64,000 nucleotides of DNA from an uncultured Brachyspira sp. (GTDB lineage Bacteria > Spirochaetota > Brachyspiria > Brachyspirales > Brachyspiraceae). Of this stretch, positions 57,971-64,000 are shown piece after piece. Both the position numbers and the translations under genes were made by a program. A model generated the notes under the pieces. That model had not been told where the DNA came from. It made no database searches and saw only the letters and a list, made by a program, of their open reading frames with translations. Location: positions 1-64,000 of the forward strand of contig NZ_CALXKQ010000002.1 of assembly GCF_944388875.1 (NCBI RefSeq). The letters run 5' to 3'. Numbering within the stretch: position 1 is the stretch's first letter; every line of letters starts with the position of its first letter.

Positions 57971-58945
57971 CTAAAATTTAATTAGTGTAGATCCCCAAGT
58001 AAGACCAGCACCGAATGCAGTTAGAAGTACATAATCTCCGCTTTTTATAGTTCCTGATTCAAATGCTTCTGTAAATGCTATTCCTACACTTGCAGCAGAT
58101 GTGTTGCCGTATTTTTGTATATTAACATAGAACTTATCATCGCCTAATCCCAAATTTTTAGCAACAGCATTCATTATTCTTGTATTAGCCTGATGAGTTA
58201 TTATCAATGATAAATCTTTTAATTCTAAATCAGCATTTTTTACAGTTTTATTTATAGTATCATCAAATGTTTTTACAGCCTTTTTAAATACTTCAGTTCC
58301 TGCCATTTGTATGGTATTGGTTTTATTTTCAACATTTTCTTCAGTAATAGGTGAAACGCTGCCACCTCCTTTAACTATAAGTATTTCATCATTTGATTCA
58401 GCACCTATATCAGTAGATATAATCCCTTTATTAGTATCTTCCGCCTCTAATAAAGCAGCACTTACTCCATCTCCGAAAAGTATTGCTGTTCCTCTGTCAT
58501 CCCAATTAAGTATATCAGAGCATTTCTCAGCAGCAACAATTAAAACCTTTTTACATTCTCCGCTTTCTATTAATGAAGCAGCTGTGTTCAATGCATATAT
58601 ATATCCTGAACATGCAGCCGATATATCGAATGCAAGACATGAATTTTTTATATTAAATGCCTTTTGAATAAGTCCTGCCGTAGAAGGAAAAGTATATGAT
58701 TTAGTTGAAGTAGCTACAATTATTGCATCAGCATCCTCTATAACAGCTCCCTTTTCTTTTAAATTCTCTACAGATTTTATTGCCATATCACCAGAACTCT
58801 CATTTTTGTCAGCAATTCTTCTCTCCTCAATACCAGTTCTGCTGACTATCCAGTCATTATTTGTATCCAATGTTTTCTCTAAGTCATAATTAGTAAGTAC
58901 GTTTTTAGGTAAATACGATGATAAATATTTTATATTAGCCTTCAT
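57971..58945 (-). CDS. fabH: 3-oxoacyl-ACP synthase III (KAS III)
   Basis: It condenses acetyl-CoA with malonyl-ACP to start fatty-acid synthesis. The 324-residue length is normal. The triad is complete: Cys in SAACSGYIYAL (about residue 112), His in ITHQANTRIM (about 250) and Asn in YGNTSAAS (about 280). It starts with the typical LPKNVLTNYDLEKTL and DWIVSRTGIEERR segment. It is away from other fab genes and heads a likely three-gene operon with the C_GCAxxG_C_C and YjbQ proteins. Confidence 0.95.
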   Translation of the reverse strand: MKANIKYLSSYLPKNVLTNYDLEKTLDTNNDWIVSRTGIEERRIADKNESSGDMAIKSVENLKEKGAVIEDADAIIVATSTKSYTFPSTAGLIQKAFNIKNSCLAFDISAACSGYIYALNTAASLIESGECKKVLIVAAEKCSDILNWDDRGTAILFGDGVSAALLEAEDTNKGIISTDIGAESNDEILIVKGGGSVSPITEENVENKTNTIQMAGTEVFKKAVKTFDDTINKTVKNADLELKDLSLIITHQANTRIMNAVAKNLGLGDDKFYVNIQKYGNTSAASVGIAFTEAFESGTIKSGDYVLLTAFGAGLTWGSTLIKF

Positions 58946-59035
58946 ATTTTTTCACTCTCATTCATTTATTTTATTGCATTAATGTCAAAAGATAACAATT
59001 ATATCATTTTATGTCAATAGTATTTTTTGTTATAG

Positions 59036-59656
59036 TTAATTCTTATCTTTTACTAAATAAATCATAGGTACGCTTATTACAGTAACAGCATATTTTACAA
59101 CAAAATTAAATATAAATATTCCAACCAAAGCATCAAAAGGCAAAGCACCCCAGAATGCTATAAGTACAAAAACCAAATTATCCACAGGTATGCTGAATGC
59201 ATTGCTTATTAATACCCTAAGCCATTGGTATTTTTTTGTAATTTTTGTAACAAATAGATGGTATATTTCTGTATCAACAAGTTCTGATAAAGTGGAACCT
59301 AATATAGAAGCTATTGATATTCTAAGTACGGGGCTTAATGTTGCTTTAAAAGCCTCATTAAATTCCCAGCTTGCATCTGCAGGTATTTGAGAAACTATAT
59401 AGAAATATATAGGTGAGAAAATATTTATGATAGCAGAAATTATTATAAGTTTTTGAGTGTTTTTTTTACCTATTGTTTTATGGGCCATATCTCTTATTGT
59501 AAAAGCTAATGGGTATAAAAATGTTCCTCCGTCTACAGCCAAAGTTAATACATTTGCTATTTTTACACTGGCTATATTTGATATCATTTGACAAGCTATA
59601 TATGAACAAATTACCAATATAGTTATAAATGATATTTTGTATTCTTCGTTTTCCAT
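59036..59656 (-). CDS. VUT-family (YhhQ-like) queuosine precursor transporter
   Basis: The 206-residue membrane protein has about six membrane segments. The family pattern is seen in NIASVKIANVLTLAVDGGTF, YPLAFTIRDMAHK, and LGSTLSELVDTEIYHLF followed by RVLISNAFSIPVDNLVFVLIAFWG. YhhQ proteins import queuosine precursors for tRNA modification. The second motif, usually FLLNDVITE-like, reads FTIRDMAHK here, so substrate identity is uncertain. Confidence 0.8.
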   Translation of the reverse strand: MENEEYKISFITILVICSYIACQMISNIASVKIANVLTLAVDGGTFLYPLAFTIRDMAHKTIGKKNTQKLIIISAIINIFSPIYFYIVSQIPADASWEFNEAFKATLSPVLRISIASILGSTLSELVDTEIYHLFVTKITKKYQWLRVLISNAFSIPVDNLVFVLIAFWGALPFDALVGIFIFNFVVKYAVTVISVPMIYLVKDKN

Positions 59657-59820
59657 AATTTCAATCCGTAATTTTTTGTATTAAGAAGCTATATAATATA
59701 CTAAAAAGTGATTTTAGTCTATTATTTTTTACCCTTTATCTATATTTTTTAACTTTCAATTAAATATGATTATGATATACTTAAAAATATAGCATTATAT
59801 TATCTTTTGGGGGATTAAAT

Positions 59821-60648
59821 ATGAAATCATACAATGTATTATTTATAATAGTATTTAATTTAATAATATGTATTCATCAGGCATATTCTCAGAATAATAA
59901 TGAGGCAGATGAAATATTGAAGATGATAAATGAAGAGAGAAAAAAAGCAGGACTTACAGAATATAAAACAGAGAATAGTCTTCAAAATGCTGCTAATCAA
60001 AGGGTTAGAGAAATAGCAAATGGAGTTGGTAAATCTACGGCATTGAAAGATAATAATATACAATTTTCTTCATATTCTGAGAACTCTATAATAGCTAATA
60101 TGAATGTTAATGATATATTTAATCAGGTATTGAAAAATAATAGAAGTCTTATATTAAGCAAAACTTTCACGCATGCGGCTGTTGGTGTTTATGAAAATAA
60201 TGGAAAAAAATACTGGGTGATGATGTATGTTGCATCAAGAAATAATGATATAACAAGAGAAAAATTAGATATAGATAAGGAGAGAAAAAGGGTTACAGAG
60301 CTTGCTAATATTGCTAGAAAAGATAATAGAGTTTCTTCTTCGCTTATACTTGATTCAAAATTGAGCGAGGCTGCACAGAAAAGGGCTGAAGAACTTATAA
60401 AATTATTCTCTCATACAAGACCTAATAATACTTCTTTCATAACAGTTTTAAAAGATTATAAAGTTGAATACACTACCGCTGGAGAAAATATTGCTAATGG
60501 ACAGGCAGATGCAGATGATGTAATGAAATCTTGGCTTAATTCCCCAGGTCATAGGGCAAATATATTAAACGGCAAATTTGGAAAAATAGGTGTAGGAGTA
60601 TTTGAATATAATAATACTTTGTATTGGGTTCAGATATTTACAAATTAA
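59821..60648 (+). CDS. Secreted protein with two CAP (SCP/PR1) domains
   Basis: The 275-residue exported protein has a signal peptide to about residue 23 (CIHQAYS|QNN). The C-terminal half is a full CAP domain: LSEAAQKRAEELIKLFSHTRP, TAGENIANG, SWLNSPGHRANIL and YWVQIF. The N-terminal half (residues ~25-145) is a second CAP-like copy (MINEERKKAGLTEY, SLQNAANQRV, KYWVMMYV) that has lost the histidine/glutamate cavity residues. CAP proteins act extracellularly, sometimes as lipid binders or proteases; the role here is unknown. Confidence 0.85.
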   Translation: MKSYNVLFIIVFNLIICIHQAYSQNNNEADEILKMINEERKKAGLTEYKTENSLQNAANQRVREIANGVGKSTALKDNNIQFSSYSENSIIANMNVNDIFNQVLKNNRSLILSKTFTHAAVGVYENNGKKYWVMMYVASRNNDITREKLDIDKERKRVTELANIARKDNRVSSSLILDSKLSEAAQKRAEELIKLFSHTRPNNTSFITVLKDYKVEYTTAGENIANGQADADDVMKSWLNSPGHRANILNGKFGKIGVGVFEYNNTLYWVQIFTN

Positions 60649-60680
60649 AAGGCTCGCTATTATATCATAACAGCAAGCCT
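60647..60680 (-). terminator. Terminator of the frameshifted small gene
   Basis: On the minus strand AGGCTTGCT (60680-60672) pairs with AGCGAGCCT (60658-60650), one G-U, followed by TTTT. It also lies 2 nt past the stop of the convergent CAP gene. Confidence 0.65.
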
Positions 60681-60693
60681 AAAACAATCATAA

Positions 60694-61060
60694 TTACAGA
60701 TCAGGATGTAAATGGTTTATAAGTTTAAGCAATTCAGCTCTCCATTTTTTTCTATCCCATCCGATGTATTCTATTGCATCAACCTCTCTAGACTTAGATA
60801 TATCACCATTTGGGGATATCAATATTTTATCACCTTTTATATCCAATCTGAAGTTATTATAATTTATATCTTTATAATATAAAAAATCTTCAGTATGACA
60901 ATTATTTTTATCACCATTTCTATAATGGACAAAATATCCGTCATGAAAAAATAGCAGTCCAGTTAGTATTATCCCAAGTAAGATAATCTAAACAATATGA
61001 TGCTGTTTTTATTTCTTTATGTTCTATTCCAGAAAATAAAAACCATTGATTGTTATTCAT
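60694..61060 (-). pseudogene. Small hypothetical gene with a single-base frameshift
   Basis: ATG 61060 follows a GGAG site and opens MNNNQWFLFSGIEHKEIK..., ending early at a TGA near 60945. A second frame then continues credible coding (HDGYFVHYRNGDKNN ... EYIGWDRKKWRAELL, end PDL) to the stop at 60694-60696. The shift falls at a six-A run (60946-60951 plus strand); removing one base joins the frames into about 121 residues. The protein is unknown to me. The lesion may be real or a sequencing error. Confidence 0.65.
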
Positions 61061-61171
61061 AATGATACTCCTTTATTTTGAGTTTATAGTGTTTATTATA
61101 TTTTATATATCTATAAAATAAACAATATATAATTCATTTTCTTTTCATTAAAGTAAATTTTTTAATTTAAT

Positions 61172-61206
61172 AAAAAAGGCTTACTAAATAGAATAGTAAG
61201 CCTTTT
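61172..61206 (-). terminator. Terminator of the DUF2723/TPR gene
   Basis: AAAAGGCTTACTA (61174-61186) and TAGTAAGCCTTTT (61194-61206) form a 13-bp perfect stem. On the minus strand a T-run follows, 19 nt after the stop codon. Confidence 0.88.
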
Positions 61207-61224
61207 ATTCATTGTCTATTTATA

Positions 61225-64000
61225 TTATTGATTAGGAACTCCTACCGTTCCTATATACTGCATTATCTGAACTCTTCTGCTTTCAACATCCTTATCTAAA
61301 TTGGATATAACCTCATTAGTTGAAGCTAAAGGCGACATTCTTTTTTTGAAGTCATTATATACATTTAATGCTTCTATAATTTTATTCTGCTCTATATATA
61401 TATGACCTATAGCATATAGTGCAAAAGCTCCATCCTGTGTTAAGTCATTGGTATATTTTGAATAAGTATATACAGCTTCATCATACATTTTATTATTAAG
61501 ATAAATATTAGCCAAATCAAATTCAAGCCCTGTTCTTTCTTCTTTTGTAAGATCAGGCATTCTTAAAGTTTCATTCAATGTATTAATGGAGTTTGCTGTA
61601 TCTCCTATATTAGCATAAAGTATGGATATATCTTTATTAACACCTATTAAATGATCTCTGCTTCTTGCTCTTTTTTTGGCTTCAAGTTTAGCCCATAAAG
61701 TTTCTTCTATATCCTGTCTGTTTTGATATATATAATTGGCATAAGAAGAATAGCTTTCAAAAGAATCTTCTTTCATAGCCTGCTCTTTAAGATTATCTGC
61801 CTGCTGTCTTGTAGTTTGAAGCTGAGCATCTATTCTAGCCATAAATTGTTTTATCTGCTGATAGGTTTGATTCTGTTCTCTTGCAGCATCTCCCATATCT
61901 TTTCCTCTATGGAAAGTTTTTTCTGCTCTGACAAGTACATCTTTAGCTTTATTCAAATATACTGCCTCTTTCTCATAAGGAGTATCTTTTGAACGTGCTA
62001 AATATTCATAAGAAGCAGCTAAATTGAAGTATGCAGGATAAATAAGTTTTTCTAATTTGATAAGCTCTTCAAACATCAAAGCAGCTCTTTCATAATCATT
62101 ATCCATAATAGCCTGATTGCCCACAGCAAAATAAACATTGGACATATCAAAGCCTATTGTAAGCATTCTCTCTTCTTCTTCTCTTTTTAAGTTTTTAAAC
62201 TCTTCTATTTTTTGATTAGCTTCCGCTCTGGTTATTCCATTTTTGGCAGTATCTCCGTTTCCTATAAAGCCTAATAATTTTTGGTACATTTTTATTTTTC
62301 TATTGTACATATCTATTTTGGCAAGGGAATAAGAACTTACAAATATTTCTCTTGTAAGAAAATCATAATGAGAAATCTCTTCAGCAGTTCCCTGCATAGT
62401 GTAGCTGTTCCAGTAATCTTCTTCTGTTTTAAATTGAGGGAAAGGAAGTTCATACATTTTCACAAATGTTATCTCTTCATTACCATTATAAATATTCTTT
62501 CTTTCAACAGAAATTAATCCCTCATCTAGTAAAGCATTTAAATCAGCGGCAACTTTTTCATTCTCATAATCCCTTTTTAAATGTTCAAATGCTATATTTT
62601 TATAATCATTAACTGTAAGAACTTTAAAGAACTCTAATTCATCAACTAAAGCATATTTTATAGGCTGTACTTTAAATACTAATCCGTAAGCCTTAAAGTA
62701 ATAATCTCCTAATCTGTAAAGTCCGTCACGCCTCCAAGCCATATAATAAGGTCTGCCAGAATCTATAAAATCTTTATCAACAGCATCGCTTATATCTCCA
62801 AGCCATCTGCCGTCAGTTTTCATAAGGTTTCCATATATCCTTTCAAATACATTACCCTTTTGGTCATATATTTTTAAATCTGGTCTTCTTCTTTCAACCA
62901 TAGTGTAATATACAAGTCCGAATACTTGGTTATCGCCTCCCTCTGTAGCAAATATTGCATTATCAGGAAGAGAGTTCATCATATTGTATGAATAGTCATG
63001 GTTGCTGTAATCTTTTGAGTTATTATTACGGCTTAGATTCATAACAAATATAGGTATCATTATCGCAAATATTGCTATAAGCGATATTGCATGATAAGGC
63101 TTTAATTTAGTATCGGCACTCTCTTCTTTAGCAGGCTTCAATACATTTTTTATATTAGTATTAAAGTATTCCATATACCACTGAATACCGAATCCAACTA
63201 TCACAATCATATATAAAGTAGCAGGCAAGAAAAATACTTCTACAAATGATAAAGTTCTTACACTTGGAGGAGGATTAGTATATGCCATGAGCGATACGGC
63301 AAAACTTAAAAGTCCGAATACTGAGAATATACCTATAAATTTATTTTTCTTAAATATTTGAAATAATCCAGGTATTAAGAATAAAAGTCCCAAAGCTGTT
63401 AATTGAGTTTTGAATATATTTATTAATGCACTAACCTGTTCTGGATGAAGTATGAATGCAGCTGCAACATCATTTCCAGAAGCTCCATACTGCTTTCTAT
63501 GTATCATACTAAATAAGTAGCTTAAATTCTCCCATCCTGAAGGTTCATTTAATTGTCCCCAGTTTAGAGGAGGCAAAGCTCTTGCTCTTATAGGCATGTA
63601 GGCATATATCATAACGCCAACTGCAAGCATTAAAAGCATTTTATAATAAACTATTGATATTCCTGTTATAAAGTCATTGTCATTATTAAATTTATCTATT
63701 TTGCATAAGAAGTATCTATAAACTAAACACCAAACTACAACTAAGAATAAAGGCCAGAATACTAAAAACATTCCTTTATAAAGAGTAGGGTATGTAGGAG
63801 CTTTTAAATTCACAAGCATATCAGGTCTTAAATAAGAACCATTTGCAAGAGCTGTAAATATGTCGCTTAATATATCCATATCAGCGAAAGGCTTAAATAT
63901 TATAGAAAATATTGAATCATTAGAAGCTACTCCAGGAGGGAAGTATAAATAAGCTTCATAATTCATAATAAATCTGTAATAACCAAATCCTCCTATAAAT
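61225..64000 (-). CDS. DUF2723 multi-pass membrane protein with C-terminal TPRs (partial)
   Basis: The frame is open to the window edge; an internal ATG at 63966 is not taken as the start because the upstream codons (GFGYYRF) are also open, so the N-terminus is missing. The visible ~925 residues begin with membrane segments and the DUF2723 pattern (MPIRARALPPLNWGQLNEPSG, RKQYGASGND). They continue through further membrane segments to about 63050, then a large soluble part with YFLP-type strands and TPR-like helices to the end (MFEELIKLEKLIYPAYFNLA, NNKMYDEAVYTYSKYTND). DUF2723 proteins resemble GT-C O-mannosyltransferases; a role in envelope glycosylation is inference. Confidence 0.82.
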   Translation of the reverse strand, partial: FIGGFGYYRFIMNYEAYLYFPPGVASNDSIFSIIFKPFADMDILSDIFTALANGSYLRPDMLVNLKAPTYPTLYKGMFLVFWPLFLVVVWCLVYRYFLCKIDKFNNDNDFITGISIVYYKMLLMLAVGVMIYAYMPIRARALPPLNWGQLNEPSGWENLSYLFSMIHRKQYGASGNDVAAAFILHPEQVSALINIFKTQLTALGLLFLIPGLFQIFKKNKFIGIFSVFGLLSFAVSLMAYTNPPPSVRTLSFVEVFFLPATLYMIVIVGFGIQWYMEYFNTNIKNVLKPAKEESADTKLKPYHAISLIAIFAIMIPIFVMNLSRNNNSKDYSNHDYSYNMMNSLPDNAIFATEGGDNQVFGLVYYTMVERRRPDLKIYDQKGNVFERIYGNLMKTDGRWLGDISDAVDKDFIDSGRPYYMAWRRDGLYRLGDYYFKAYGLVFKVQPIKYALVDELEFFKVLTVNDYKNIAFEHLKRDYENEKVAADLNALLDEGLISVERKNIYNGNEEITFVKMYELPFPQFKTEEDYWNSYTMQGTAEEISHYDFLTREIFVSSYSLAKIDMYNRKIKMYQKLLGFIGNGDTAKNGITRAEANQKIEEFKNLKREEEERMLTIGFDMSNVYFAVGNQAIMDNDYERAALMFEELIKLEKLIYPAYFNLAASYEYLARSKDTPYEKEAVYLNKAKDVLVRAEKTFHRGKDMGDAAREQNQTYQQIKQFMARIDAQLQTTRQQADNLKEQAMKEDSFESYSSYANYIYQNRQDIEETLWAKLEAKKRARSRDHLIGVNKDISILYANIGDTANSINTLNETLRMPDLTKEERTGLEFDLANIYLNNKMYDEAVYTYSKYTNDLTQDGAFALYAIGHIYIEQNKIIEALNVYNDFKKRMSPLASTNEVISNLDKDVESRRVQIMQYIGTVGVPNQ

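Overview
The window looks like chromosomal DNA of a spirochaete, most likely Brachyspira. It is very AT-rich. It encodes an outer-membrane protein of the Brachyspira variable-surface-protein (Vsp) type, four large methyl-accepting chemotaxis receptors, a flagellar hook protein, many TPR proteins and membrane proteins of the kind common in that genus. The assignment rests on protein character and base composition, not on a database search.

Layout. 1-11 kb: housekeeping genes (mnmG, fbp) and an McrBC-type restriction pair, a four-tRNA cluster with a consensus promoter, and four copies of an unusual modular intergenic repeat placed just after stop codons. 11-16.5 kb: Vsp-like protein, AAA ATPase, VWA protein, TPR protein, hisC. 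16.6-26.5 kb: a chemotaxis/motility block with an amber-interrupted receptor gene, its intact tandem paralogue, a secreted protein, flgK, and a receptor with an unfamiliar C-terminal domain behind a strong sigma-28 promoter. 26.5-30.6 kb: creD, then metY-metX preceded by a Met-codon-rich leader peptide and a terminator/antiterminator. 30.6-39.7 kb: a YidC-sulfatase fusion, LiaF-like protein, rsmD, an RsmI-like methylase, a CHAT protease translationally coupled to a lipoprotein amidase, and rseP. 39.8-46.4 kb: a frameshifted TPR/DUF2971-like gene, a TIGR03960-type radical SAM protein and a fourth receptor. 46.9-55.5 kb: a type I restriction-modification island (hsdM, hsdS, hsdR and a YgjP-like peptidase) with a three-gene insert between hsdM and hsdS. 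55.6-64 kb: DUF4026 protein, yjbQ, a C_GCAxxG_C_C protein, fabH, a VUT-family transporter, a CAP-domain protein, a frameshifted small gene and a DUF2723/TPR membrane protein that runs off the window.

The most interesting system is the insert in the restriction island: an XRE regulator, an ImmA/IrrE metalloprotease fused to an MNT nucleotidyltransferase (MntA-type antitoxin), and a HEPN protein (HepT-type toxin) with an intact RX4HXY motif. It merges a protease-repressor switch and a HEPN/MNT toxin-antitoxin with type I restriction in one apparent operon. Second is the metYX leader, which has all parts of a ribosome-mediated attenuator responding to methionine. Third are the GC-box repeats in the first 11 kb, whose boxes keep one order and form nested inverted repeats.

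At least five loci (an mcp, a TPR/DUF2971-like gene with two breaks, two small genes) carry single-base lesions, several in homopolymers. They may be real decay, phase-variable tracts or sequencing errors.
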